From: Sipunculus nudus
Lineage: Eukaryota > Annelida > Sipuncula > Golfingiida > Sipunculidae
Direction of reading: 5' to 3'
Assembly (NCBI GenBank): GCA_026874595.1
Contig: CM049319.1
Span: 39,627,473 to 39,691,472 of the forward strand
DNA length: 64,000 bases
Positions 1 through 14,596 of this stretch are shown in pieces. Made by a program: the position numbers and the translations under genes. Numbering within the stretch: the first letter of the stretch is position 1; every line of letters begins with the position of its first letter. The notes under the pieces are model-generated. The model searched no databases, was not told the DNA's origin, and saw only the letters and a list, made by a program, of their open reading frames with translations.

Positions 1-2400
1 ACATGGCTTACATACCTTGGTTTGTTCTGTACACATGGCTTACATACCTTGCTTTACTCGGTACACATGGCTCACATACCTAGGTTTGTTCTGTACACAT
101 GGCTCACATACCTTGGTTTGTTCTGTACATAAGGCTTACATACCTTGGTTTGTTCAGTACACATGGCTTACATACCTTGGTTTGTTCTGTACACATGGCT
201 TACCTGCCTTGGTTTGTTCTGTACACATGGCTTACATACATTGGTTTGTTCTGTACACATGGTCTACATACCTTGGTTTGTTCTGTACACATGGCTTACA
301 TACTTTGGTTTGTTCGGTACACAGGGCTCACATACCTTGGTTTGTTCTGTATACATGGCTTACATACCTTGTTTTGATCGGTACACATGGCTCACATACC
401 TTGGTTTGTTCTGTACACATGGCTTACATACCTTGGTTTGTTCTGTACACATGGCTTACATACCTTGGTTTGTTCTGTACACATGGCGTACATACCTTGG
501 TTTGTTCTGTACACATGGCTCACATACCTTGGTTTGTTCTGTACACATGGCTCACATACATTGGTTTGTTCGGTACACGTGGCTCACATACCTTGGTTTG
601 TTCGGTACACATGGCTCACATACCTTGGTTTGTTCGGTACACATGGTTCACATACCTTGGTTTGTTCGGTACACATGCCTCACATACCTTGGTTTGTTCG
701 GTAAACATGGCTTACATACCTTGGTTTGTTCTGTATGAAAGGCTTACATACCTTGGTTTGTTCTGTACACATGGCTTACATACCTTGGTTTGTTCTGTAC
801 ACATGGCTTACATACCTTGCTTTGATCGGTACACATGGCTCACATACCTTGGTTTGTTCTGTACACATGGCTCACATACCTTGGTTTGTTCTGTACATAA
901 GGCTTACATACCTTGGTTTGTTCGGTACACATGGCTTACATACCTTGATTTATTCTGTACACATGGCTCACATAAATTGGTTTGTTCTGTACATAAGGCT
1001 TACATACCTTGGTTTGTTCGGTACACATGGCTTACATACCTTGGTTTGTTCTGTATTCATGGCTCACATACCTTGGTTTGTTCTGTACACATGGCTCACA
1101 TACCTTGGTTGGTTCTGTACACATAGCTTACATACCTTGCTTTGACCGGTACACATGGCTCACATACCTTGGTTTATTCTGTACACATGGCTTACCTACC
1201 TTGGTTTGTTCTGTACACATGGCTAACATACCTTGGTTTGTTCTGTATACATGGCTCACATACCTTGGTTTGTTCTGTACACATGGCTCACATACCTTGG
1301 TTTGTTCTGTACACATGGCTTACATACCTTGCTTTCATCGGTACACATGGCTCACATACCTTGGTTTGTTCTGTACACATGGCTCACATAACTTGGTTTG
1401 TTCTGTACATAAGGCTTACATACCTTGGTTTGCTCGGTACACATGGCTTACATACCTTGGTTTGTTCTGTATACCTGGCTCATATACCTTGGTTTGTTCT
1501 GTACACATGGCTCACATACCTTGGTTTGTTCTGTATATAAGGCTTACATACCTTGGTTTGTTCGGTACACCTGGCTCACATACCTTGGTTTGTTATGTAT
1601 ACATGGCTCACATACCTTGCTTTGTTCTGTACACATGGCTTACATACCTTGGTTTGTTCTGTACACATGGCTCACATACCTTGGTTTGTTCTGTACATAA
1701 GGCTTACATACCTTGGTTTGTTCGGTACACATGGCTTACATACCTTGATTTATTCTGTACACATGGCTCACATAAATTGGTTTGTTCTGTTCATAAGGCT
1801 TACATACCTTGGTTTGTTCTGTACACATGGCTTACATACCTTGGTTTGTTCGGTACACATGGCTTACATACCTTGGTTTGTTCTGTACACATGGCTTACA
1901 TACCTTGGTTTGTTCTGTACACATGGCTCACATACCTTGGTTTGTTCTGTACACATGGCTCACATACCTTGGTTTGTTCGGTACACCTGGCTCACATACC
2001 TTGGTTTGTTCTGTACACATGGCTTACATATCTTGGTTTGTTCGGTACACATGGCTTACATACCTAGGTTTGTTCGGTACACATGGCTTACATACCTTGG
2101 TTTGTTCTGTACACATGGCTCACATACCTTGGTTTGTTCTGTACACATGGCTCACATACCTTGGTTTGTTCGGTACACCTGGCTCACATACCTTGGTTTG
2201 TTCTGTACACATGGCTCACATACCTTGGTTTGTTCTGCACACATGGCTTCCATACCTTGGTTTGTTCTGTACACATGGCTTACATACCTTGGTTTGTTCT
2301 GTACACATGGCTTACATACCTTGGTTTGTTCTGTACACATGGCTTACATACCTTGGTTTGTTCTGTACACATGGCTTACATACCTTGGTTTGTTCGGTAC

Positions 2401-2433
2401 ACATGGCTTACATACCTTGGTTTTGTTCTGAAC
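2401..2433 (+). repeat. 33-bp unit (+1 T)
   Basis: The unit reads GGTTTTGTTCTGAAC, with one T more than usual, and is followed by ACATGACTTAC. It shifts the repeat phase by one base. Confidence 0.92.
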
Positions 2434-5400
2434 ACATGACTTACATACCTTGGTTTGTTCGGTACACATGGCTTACATACCTTGGTTTGTTATGTACACA
2501 TGGCTTACATACCTTGCTTTACTCGGTACACATGGCTCACATACCTAGGTTTGTTCTACACACATGGCTCACATACCTTGATTTGTTCTGTACATAAGGC
2601 TTACATACCTTGGTTTGTTCAGTACACATGGCTTAGATACCTTGGTTTGTTCTGTACACATGGCTTACATACCTTGGTTTGTTCTGTACACATGGCTTAC
2701 ATACCTTGCTTTGATCGGTACACATGGCTCACATACCTTGGTTTGTTCTGTACACATGGCTCACATACCTTGGTTTGTTCTGTACATAAGGCTTACATAC
2801 CTTGGTTTGTTCGGTACACATGGCTTACATACCTTGGTTTGTTCTGTATACATGGCTCACATACCTTGGTTTGTTCTGTACACATGGCTCACATACCTTG
2901 GTTTGTTCTGTATATAAGGCTTACATACCTTGGTTTGTTCGGTACATCTGGCTCACATACCTTGGTTTGTTATGTATACATGGCTCACATACCTTGGTTT
3001 GTTCTGTACACATAGCTTACATACCTTGATTTGTTCTGTACACATGGCTTACATACCTTGGTTTGATCGGTACACATGGCTTACATACCTTGGTTTGTTC
3101 TGTACATAAGGCTCACATACCTTGGTTTGTTCTGTACACATGGCTCACATACCTTGGTTTGTTCTGTACACATGGCTCACATACCTTGGTTTGTTCGGTA
3201 CACAGGGCTCACATACCTTGGTTTTTTCTGTACACATGGCTTATATACCTTGGTTTGTTCTGTACACATGGCTTACATACCTTGGTTTGTTCGGTACACA
3301 TGGCTTAAATACCTTGGTTTGTTCTATACACATGGCTTACGTACCTTGGTTTGTTCTGTACACATGGCTTACATACCTTGGTTTGTTCTGTACACATGGC
3401 TTACATACCTTGGTTTGTTCTGTACACATGGCTTACATACCTTGGTTTGTTTTGTACACATGGCTTACATACCTTGGTTTGTTCGGTACACATGGCTTAC
3501 ATACCTTGGTTTGTTCGGTACACATGGCTTACATACCTTGGTTTATTCTATACACATGGCTTACATACCTTGGTTTGTTCTGTACACATGGCTTACATAC
3601 CTTGGTTTGTTCTGTACACATGGCTTACATACCTTGGTTTGTTCGGTACACATGGCTTACATACCTTGGTTTGTTCTGTACACATGGCTTACATACCTTG
3701 CTTTGATCGGTACACATGGCTCACATACCTTGGTTTGTTCTGTACACATGGCTCACATACCTTGGTTTGTTCTGTACATAAGGCTTACATACCTTGGATT
3801 GTTCGGTATACATGGCTTACATACCTTGGTTTGTTCTGTACACATGGCTTACATACCTTGGTTTGTTCGGTACACATGGCTTACATACCTTGGTTTGTTC
3901 TGTACACATGGCTTACATACCTTGCTTTACTCGGTACACATGGCTCACATACCTAGGTTTGTTCTGTACACATGGCTCACATACCTTGGTTTGTTCTGTA
4001 CATAAGGCTTACATACCTTGGTTTGTTCAGTACACATGGCTTACATACCTTGGTTTGTTCTGTACACATGGCTTACCTGCCTTGGTTTGTTCTGTACACA
4101 TGGCTTACATACATTGGTTTGTTCTGTACACATGGTCTACATACCTTGGTTTGTTCTGTACACATGGCTTACATACTTTGGTTTGTTCGGTACACAGGGC
4201 TCACATACCTTGGTTTGTTCTGTATACATGGCTTACATACCTTGTTTTGATCGGTACACATGGCTCACATACCTTGGTTTGTTCTGTACACATGGCTTAC
4301 ATACCTTGGTTTGTTCTGTACACATGGCTTACATACCTTGGTTTGTTCTGTACACATGGCGTACATACCTTGGTTTGTTCTGTACACATGGCTCACATAC
4401 CTTGGTTTGTTCTGTACACATGGCTCACATACATTGGTTTGTTCGGTACACGTGGCTCACATACCTTGGTTTGTTCGGTACACATGGCTCACATACCTTG
4501 GTTTGTTCGGTACACATGGTTCACATACCTTGGTTTGTTCGGTACACATGCCTCACATACCTTGGTTTGTTCGGTAAACATGGCTTACATACCTTGGTTT
4601 GTTCTGTATGAAAGGCTTACATACCTTGGTTTGTTCTGTACACATGGCTTACATACCTTGGTTTGTTCTGTACACATGGCTTACATACCTTGCTTTGATC
4701 GGTACACATGGCTCACATACCTTGGTTTGTTCTGTACACATGGCTCACATACCTTGGTTTGTTCTGTACATAAGGCTTACATACCTTGGTTTGTTCGGTA
4801 CACATGGCTTACATACCTTGATTTATTCTGTACACATGGCTCACATAAATTGGTTTGTTCTGTACATAAGGCTTACATACCTTGGTTTGTTCGGTACACA
4901 TGGCTTACATACCTTGGTTTGTTCTGTATTCATGGCTCACATACCTTGGTTTGTTCTGTACACATGGCTCACATACCTTGGTTGGTTCTGTACACATAGC
5001 TTACATACCTTGCTTTGACCGGTACACATGGCTCACATACCTTGGTTTATTCTGTACACATGGCTTACCTACCTTGGTTTGTTCTGTACACATGGCTAAC
5101 ATACCTTGGTTTGTTCTGTATACATGGCTCACATACCTTGGTTTGTTCTGTACACATGGCTCACATACCTTGGTTTGTTCTGTACACATGGCTTACATAC
5201 CTTGCTTTCATCGGTACACATGGCTCACATACCTTGGTTTGTTCTGTACACATGGCTCACATAACTTGGTTTGTTCTGTACATAAGGCTTACATACCTTG
5301 GTTTGCTCGGTACACATGGCTTACATACCTTGGTTTGTTCTGTATACCTGGCTCATATACCTTGGTTTGTTCTGTACACATGGCTCACATACCTTGGTTT

Positions 5401-5569
5401 GTTCTGTATATAAGGCTTACATACCTTGGTTTGTTCGGTACACCTGGCTCACATACCTTGGTTTGTTATGTATACATGGCTCACATACCTTGCTTTGTTC
5501 TGTACACATGGCTTACATACCTTGGTTTGTTCTGTACACATGGCTTACATACCTTGGCTTGTTCTGTAC

Positions 5570-5593
5570 ACATGGCTTACATACCTTGGTTTG
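5570..5593 (+). repeat. 24-bp truncated unit
   Basis: Eight bases, TTCTGTAC, are missing, giving GGTTTGACATGG. This is the largest length change in the array. Confidence 0.93.
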
Positions 5594-8500
5594 ACATGGC
5601 TTACATACCTTGGTTTGTTCTGTACACATGGCTTACATACCTTGGTTTGTTCTGTACACATGGCTCACATACCTTGGTTTGTTCTGAACACATGGCTCAC
5701 ATACCTTGGTTTGTTCGGTACACCTGGCTCACATACCTTGGTTTGTTCTGTACACATGGCTTACATACTTTGGTTTGTTCGGTACACATGGCTTACATAC
5801 CTAGGTTTGTTCGGTACACATGGCTTACATACCTTGGTTTCTTCTGTACACATGGCTCACATACCTTGGTTTGTTCTGTACACATGGCTCACATACCTTG
5901 GTTTGTTCGGTACACCTGGCTCACATACCTTGGTTTGTTCTGTACACATGGCTTACATACCTTGGTTTGTTCTGTACACATGGCTTACATACCTTGGTTT
6001 GTTCTGTACACATGGCTTACATACCTTGGTTTGTTCGGTACACATGGCTTACATACCTTGGTTTGTTCTGTACACATGGCTTACATACCTTGCTTTGATC
6101 GGTACACATGGCTCACATACCTTGGTTTGTTCTGTACACATGGCTCACATACCTTGGTTTGTTCTGTACATAAGGCTTACATACCTTGGTTTGTTCTGTA
6201 CACATGGCTTACATACCTTGGTTTGTTCTGTACACATGGCTTACATACCTTGGTTTGTTTTGTACACATGGCTTACATACCTTGGTTTGTTCGGTACACA
6301 TGGCTTACATACCTTGGTTTGTTCGGTACACATGGCTTACATACCTTGGTTTATTCTATACACATGGCTTACATACCTTGGTTTGTTCTGTACACATGGC
6401 TTACATACCTTGGTTTGTTCTGTACACATGGCTTACATACCTTGGTTTGTTCGGTACACATGGCTTACATACCTTGGTTTGTTCTGTACACATGGCTTAC
6501 ATACCTTGCTTTGATCGGTACACATGGCTCACATACCTTGGTTTGTTCTGTACACCTGGCTCACATACCTTGGTTTGTTCTGTACATAAGGCTTACATAC
6601 CTTGGATTGTTCGGTATACATGGCTTACATACCTTGGTTTGTTCTGTACACATGGCTTACATACCTTGGTTTGTTCGGTACACATGGCTTACATACCTTG
6701 GTTTGTTCTGTACACATGGCTTACATACCTTGCTTTACTCGGTACACATGGCTCACATACCTAGGTTTGTTCTGTACACATGGCTCACATACCTTGGTTT
6801 GTTCTGTACATAAGGCTTACATACCTTGGTTTGTTCAGTACACATGGCTTACATACCTTGGTTTGTTCTGTACACATGGCTTACCTGCCTTGGTTTGTTC
6901 TGTACACATGGCTTACATACATTGGTTTGTTCTGTACACATGGTCTACATACCTTGGTTTGTTCTGTACACATGGCTTACATACTTTGGTTTGTTCGGTA
7001 CACAGGGCTCACATACCTTGGTTTGTTCTGTATACATGGCTTACATACCTTGTTTTGATCGGTACACATGGCTCACATACCTTGGTTTGTTCTGTACACA
7101 TGGCTTACATACCTTGGTTTGTTTTGTACACATGGCTTACATACCTTGGTTTGTTCTGTACACATGGCGTACATACCTTGGTTTGTTCTGTACACATGGC
7201 TCACATACCTTGGTTTGTTCTGTACACATGGCTCACATACATTGGTTTGTTCGGTACACGTGGCTCACATACCTTGGTTTGTTCGGTACACATGGCTCAC
7301 ATACCTTGGTTTGTTCGGTACACATGGTTCACATACCTTGGTTTGTTCGGTACACATGCCTCACATACCTTGGTTTGTTCGGTAAACATGGCTTACATAC
7401 CTTGGTTTGTTCTGTATGAAAGGCTTACATACCTTGGTTTGTTCTGTACACATGGCTTACATACCTTGGTTTGTTCTGTACACATGGCTTACATACCTTG
7501 CTTTGATCGGTACACATGGCTCACATACCTTGGTTTGTTCTGTACACATGGCTCACATACCTTGGTTTGTTCTGTACATAAGGCTTACATACCTTGGTTT
7601 GTTCGGTACACATGGCTTACATACCTTGATTTATTCTGTACACATGGCTCACATAAATTGGTTTGTTCTGTACATAAGGCTTACATACCTTGGTTTGTTC
7701 GGTACACATGGCTTACATACCTTGGTTTGTTCTGTATTCATGGCTCACATACCTTGGTTTGTTCTGTACACATGGCTCACATACCTTGGTTGGTTCTGTA
7801 CACATAGCTTACATACCTTGCTTTGACCGGTACACATGGCTCACATACCTTGGTTTATTCTGTACACATGGCTTACCTACCTTGGTTTGTTCTGTACACA
7901 TGGCTAACATACCTTGGTTTGTTCTGTATACATGGCTCACATACCTTGGTTTGTTCTGTACACATGGCTCACATACCTTGGTTTGTTCTGTACACATGGC
8001 TTACATACCTTGCTTTCATCGGTACACATGGCTCACATACCTTGGTTTGTTCTGTACACATGGCTCACATACCTTGGTTTGTTCTGTACATAAGGCTTAC
8101 ATACCTTGGTTTGCTCGGTACACATGGCTTACATACCTTGGTTTGTTCTGTATACCTGGCTCATATACCTTGGTTTGTTCTGTACACATGGCTCACATAC
8201 CTTGGTTTGTTCTGTATATAAGGCTTACATACCTTGGTTTGTTCGGTACACCTGGCTCACATACCTTGGTTTGTTATGTATACATGGCTCACATACCTTG
8301 CTTTGTTCTGTACACATGGCTTACATACCTTGGTTTGTTCTGTACACATGGCTTACATACCTTGGTTTGTTCTGTACACATGGCTTACATACCTTGGTTT
8401 GTTCTGTACACATGGCTTACATACCTTGGTTTGTTCTGTACGCATGGCTTACATACCTTGGTTTGTTCTGTACACATGGCTCACATACCTTGGTTTGTTC

Positions 8501-11500
8501 TGAACACATGGCTCACATACCTTGGTTTGTTCGGTACACCTGGCTCACATACCTTGGTTTGTTCTGTACACATGGCTTACATACTTTGGTTTGTTCGGTA
8601 CACATGGCTTACATACCTAGGTTTGTTCGGTACACATGGCTTACATACCTTGCTTTGATCGGTACACATGGCTCACATACCTTGGTTTGTTCTGTACACC
8701 TGGCTCACATACCTTGGTTTGTTCTGTACATAAGGCTTACATACCTTGGATTGTTCGGTATACATGGCTTACATACCTTGGTTTGTTCTGTACACATGGC
8801 TTACATACCTTGGTTTGTTCGGTACACATGGCTTACATACCTTGGTTTGTTCTGTACACATGGCTTACATACCTTGCTTTACTCGGTACACATGGCTCAC
8901 ATACCTAGGTTTGTTCTGTACACATGGCTCACATACCTTGGTTTGTTCTGTACATAAGGCTTACATACCTTGGTTTGTTCAGTACACATGGCTTACATAC
9001 CTTGGTTTGTTCTGTACACATGGCTTACCTGCCTTGGTTTGTTCTGTACACATGGCTTACATACATTGGTTTGTTCTGTACACATGGTCTACATACCTTG
9101 GTTTGTTCTGTACACATGGCTTACATACTTTGGTTTGTTCGGTACACAGGGCTCACATACCTTGGTTTGTTCTGTATACATGGCTTACATACCTTGTTTT
9201 GATCGGTACACATGGCTCACATACCTTGGTTTGTTCTGTACACATGGCTTACATACCTTGGTTTGTTCTGTACACATGGCTTACATACCTTGGTTTGTTC
9301 TGTACACATGGCGTACATACCTTGGTTTGTTCTGTACACATGGCTCACATACCTTGGTTTGTTCTGTACACATGGCTCACATACATTGGTTTGTTCGGTA
9401 CACGTGGCTCACATACCTTGGTTTGTTCGGTACACATGGCTCACATACCTTGGTTTGTTCGGTACACATGGTTCACATACCTTGGTTTGTTCGGTACACA
9501 TGCCTCACATACCTTGGTTTGTTCGGTAAACATGGCTTACATACCTTGGTTTGTTCTGTATGAAAGGCTTACATACCTTGGTTTGTTCTGTACACATGGC
9601 TTACATACCTTGGTTTGTTCTGTACACATGGCTTACATACCTTGCTTTGATCGGTACACATGGCTCACATACCTTGGTTTGTTCTGTACACATGGCTCAC
9701 ATACCTTGGTTTGTTCTGTACATAAGGCTTACATACCTTGGTTTGTTCGGTACACATGGCTTACATACCTTGATTTATTCTGTACACATGGCTCACATAA
9801 ATTGGTTTGTTCTGTACATAAGGCTTACATACCTTGGTTTGTTCGGTACACATGGCTTACATACCTTGGTTTGTTCTGTATTCATGGCTCACATACCTTG
9901 GTTTGTTCTGTACACATGGCTCACATACCTTGGTTGGTTCTGTACACATAGCTTACATACCTTGCTTTGACCGGTACACATGGCTCACATACCTTGGTTT
10001 ATTCTGTACACATGGCTTACCTACCTTGGTTTGTTCTGTACACATGGCTAACATACCTTGGTTTGTTCTGTATACATGGCTCACATACCTTGGTTTGTTC
10101 TGTACACATGGCTCACATACCTTGGTTTGTTCTGTACACATGGCTTACATACCTTGCTTTCATCGGTACACATGGCTCACATACCTTGGTTTGTTCTGTA
10201 CACATGGCTCACATACCTTGGTTTGTTCTGTACATAAGGCTTACATACCTTGGTTTGCTCGGTACACATGGCTTACATACCTTGGTTTGTTCTGTATACC
10301 TGGCTCATATACCTTGGTTTGTTCTGTACACATGGCTCACATACCTTGGTTTGTTCTGTATATAAGGCTTACATACCTTGGTTTGTTCGGTACACCTGGC
10401 TCACATACCTTGGTTTGTTATGTATACATGGCTCACATACCTTGCTTTGTTCTGTACACATGGCTTACATACCTTGGTTTGTTCTGTACACATGGCTTAC
10501 ATACCTTGGTTTGTTCTGTACACATGGCTTACATACCTTGGTTTGTTCTGTACACATGGCTTACATACCTTGGTTTGTTCTGTACGCATGGCTTACATAC
10601 CTTGGTTTGTTCTGTACACATGGCTCACATACCTTGGTTTGTTCTGAACACATGGCTCACATACCTTGGTTTGTTCGGTACACCTGGCTCACATACCTTG
10701 GTTTGTTCTGTACACATGGCTTACATACTTTGGTTTGTTCGGTACACATGGCTTACATACCTAGGTTTGTTCGGTACACATGGCTTACATACCTTGGTTT
10801 CTTCTGTACACATGGCTCACATACCTTGGTTTGTTCTGTACACATGGCTCACATACCTTGGTTTGTTCGGTACACCTGGCTCACATACCTTGGTTTGTTC
10901 TGTACACATGGCTTACATACCTTGGTTTGTTCTGTACACATGGCTTACATACCTTGGTTTGTTCTGTACACATGGCTTACATACCTTGGTTTGTTCGGTA
11001 CACATGGCTTACATACCTTGGTTTGTTCTGTACACATGGCTTACATACCTTGCTTTGATCGGTACACATGGCTCACATACCTTGGTTTGTTCTGTACACA
11101 TGGCTCACATACCTTGGTTTGTTCTGTACATAAGGCTTACATACCTTGGATTGTTCGGTACACATGGCTTACATACCTTGGTTTGTTCTGTACACATGGC
11201 TTACATACCTTGGTTTGTTCGGTACACATGGCTTACATACCTTGGTTTGTTCTGTACACATGGCTTACATACCTTGCTTTACTCGGTACACATGGCTCAC
11301 ATACCTAGGTTTGTTCTGTACACATGGCTCACATACCTTGGTTTGTTCTGTACATAAGGCTTACATACCTTGGTTTGTTCAGTACACATGGCTTACATAC
11401 CTTGGTTTGTTCTGTACACATGGCTTACCTGCCTTGGTTTGTTCTGTACACATGGCTTACATACATTGGTTTGTTCTGTACACATGGTCTACATACCTTG

Positions 11501-11590
11501 GTTTGTTCTGTACACATGGCTTACATACTTTGGTTTGTTCGGTACACAGGGCTCACATACCTTGGTTTGTTCTGTATACATGGCTTACAT

Positions 11591-11610
11591 ACCTTGTTTT
11601 GTTCTGTACA
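11591..11610 (+). repeat. Chimeric unit at a 448-bp HOR junction
   Basis: Here TTGTTTTG is followed by TTCTGTAC. In all other A-type copies I checked, TTGTTTTG continues as ATCGGTAC. It lies inside the shortest A-type interval, 448 bp or 14 units between the markers at 11276 and 11724. The simplest reading is a crossover within a unit that joined two HOR copies out of register. The duplicate is near 40157. Confidence 0.75.
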
Positions 11611-14596
11611 CATGGCTTACATACCTTGGTTTGTTCTGTACACATGGCTTACATACCTTGGTTTGTTCGGTACACATGGCTTACATACCTTGGTTTGTTC
11701 TGTACACATGGCTTACATACCTTGCTTTACTCGGTACACATGGCTCACATACCTAGGTTTGTTCTGTACACATGGCTCACATACCTTGGTTTGTTCTGTA
11801 CATAAGGCTTACATACCTTGGTTTGTTCAGTACACATGGCTTACATACCTTGGTTTGTTCTGTACACATGGCTTACCTGCCTTGGTTTGTTCTGTACACA
11901 TGGCTTACATACATTGGTTTGTTCTGTACACATGGTCTACATACCTTGGTTTGTTCTGTACACATGGCTTACATACTTTGGTTTGTTCGGTACACAGGGC
12001 TCACATACCTTGGTTTGTTCTGTATACATGGCTTACATACCTTGTTTTGATCGGTACACATGGCTCACATACCTTGGTTTGTTCTGTACACATGGCTTAC
12101 ATACCTTGGTTTGTTCTGTACACATGGCTTACATACCTTGGTTTGTTCTGTACACATGGCGTACATACCTTGGTTTGTTCTGTACACATGGCTCACATAC
12201 CTTGGTTTGTTCTGTACACATGGCTCACATACATTGGTTTGTTCGGTACACGTGGCTCACATACCTTGGTTTGTTCGGTACACATGGCTCACATACCTTG
12301 GTTTGTTCGGTACACATGGTTCACATACCTTGGTTTGTTCGGTACACATGCCTCACATACCTTGGTTTGTTCGGTAAACATGGCTTACATACCTTGGTTT
12401 GTTCTGTATGAAAGGCTTACATACCTTGGTTTGTTCTGTACACATGGCTTACATACCTTGGTTTGTTCTGTACACATGGCTTACATACCTTGCTTTGATC
12501 GGTACACATGGCTCACATACCTTGGTTTGTTCTGTACACATGGCTCACATACCTTGGTTTGTTCTGTACATAAGGCTTACATACCTTGGTTTGTTCGGTA
12601 CACATGGCTTACATACCTTGATTTATTCTGTACACATGGCTCACATAAATTGGTTTGTTCTGTACATAAGGCTTACATACCTTGGTTTGTTCGGTACACA
12701 TGGCTTACATACCTTGGTTTGTTCTGTATTCATGGCTCACATACCTTGGTTTGTTCTGTACACATGGCTCACATACCTTGGTTGGTTCTGTACACATAGC
12801 TTACATACCTTGCTTTGACCGGTACACATGGCTCACATACCTTGGTTTATTCTGTACACATGGCTTACCTACCTTGGTTTGTTCTGTACACATGGCTAAC
12901 ATACCTTGGTTTGTTCTGTATACATGGCTCACATACCTTGGTTTGTTCTGTACACATGGCTCACATACCTTGGTTTGTTCTGTACACATGGCTTACATAC
13001 CTTGCTTTCATCGGTACACATGGCTCACATACCTTGGTTTGTTCTGTACACATGGCTCACATACCTTGGTTTGTTCTGTACATAAGGCTTACATACCTTG
13101 GTTTGCTCGGTACACATGGCTTACATACCTTGGTTTGTTCTGTATACCTGGCTCATATACCTTGGTTTGTTCTGTACACATGGCTCACATACCTTGGTTT
13201 GTTCTGTATATAAGGCTTACATACCTTGGTTTGTTCGGTACACCTGGCTCACATACCTTGGTTTGTTATGTATACATGGCTCACATACCTTGCTTTGTTC
13301 TGTACACATGGCTTACATACCTTGGTTTGTTCTGTACACATGGCTTACATACCTTGGTTTGTTCTGTACACATGGCTTACATACCTTGGTTTGTTCTGTA
13401 CACATGGCTTACATACCTTGGTTTGTTCTGTACACATGGCTTACATACCTTGGTTTGTTCTGTACACATGGCTCACATACCTTGGTTTGTTCTGAACACA
13501 TGGCTCACATACCTTGGTTTGTTCGGTACACCTGGCTCACATACCTTGGTTTGTTCTGTACACATGGCTTACATACTTTGGTTTGTTCGGTACACATGGC
13601 TTACATACCTAGGTTTGTTCGGTACACATGGCTTACATACCTTGGTTTCTTCTGTACACATGGCTCACATACCTTGGTTTGTTCTGTACACATGGCTCAC
13701 ATACCTTGGTTTGTTCGGTACACCTGGCTCACATACCTTGGTTTGTTCTGTACACATGGCTTACATACCTTGGTTTGTTCTGTACACATGGCTTACATAC
13801 CTTGGTTTGTTCTGTACACATGGCTTACATACCTTGGTTTGTTCGGTACACATGGCTTACATACCTTGGTTTGTTCTGTACACATGGCTTACATACCTTG
13901 CTTTGATCGGTACACATGGCTCACATACCTTGGTTTGTTCTGTACACATGGCTCACATACCTTGGTTTGTTCTGTACATAAGGCTTACATACCTTGGATT
14001 GTTCGGTACACATGGCTTACATACCTTGGTTTGTTCTGTACACATGGCTTACATACCTTGGTTTGTTCGGTACACATGGCTTACATACCTTGGTTTGTTC
14101 TGTACACATGGCTTACATACCTTGCTTTACTCGGTACACATGGCTCACATACCTAGGTTTGTTCTGTACACATGGCTCACATACCTTGGTTTGTTCTGTA
14201 CATAAGGCTTACATACCATGGTTTGTTCAGTACACATGGCTTACATACCTTGGTTTGTTCTGTACACATGGCTTACCTGCCTTGGTTTGTTCTGTACACA
14301 TGGCTTACATACATTGGTTTGTTCTGTACACATGGTCTACATACCTTGGTTTGTTCTGTACACATGGCTTACATACTTTGGTTTGTTCGGTACACAGGGC
14401 TCACATACCTTGGTTTGTTCTGTATACATGGCTTACATACCTTGTTTTGATCGGTACACATGGCTCACATACCTTGGTTTGTTCTGTACACATGGCTTAC
14501 ATACCTTGGTTTGTTCTGTACACATGGCTTACATACCTTGGTTTGTTCTGTACACATGGCGTACATACCTTGGTTTGTTCTGTACACATGGCTCAC

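Noticed and set aside
1128-1316. Recurrent 62-codon minus-strand frames (also 5001, 7809, 9953, 12801 and others)
   Set aside because: They occur where a rare unit variant removes one of the regularly spaced minus-strand stops, so the length is always two 96-bp intervals less a few bases. This is an artefact of repeat geometry.
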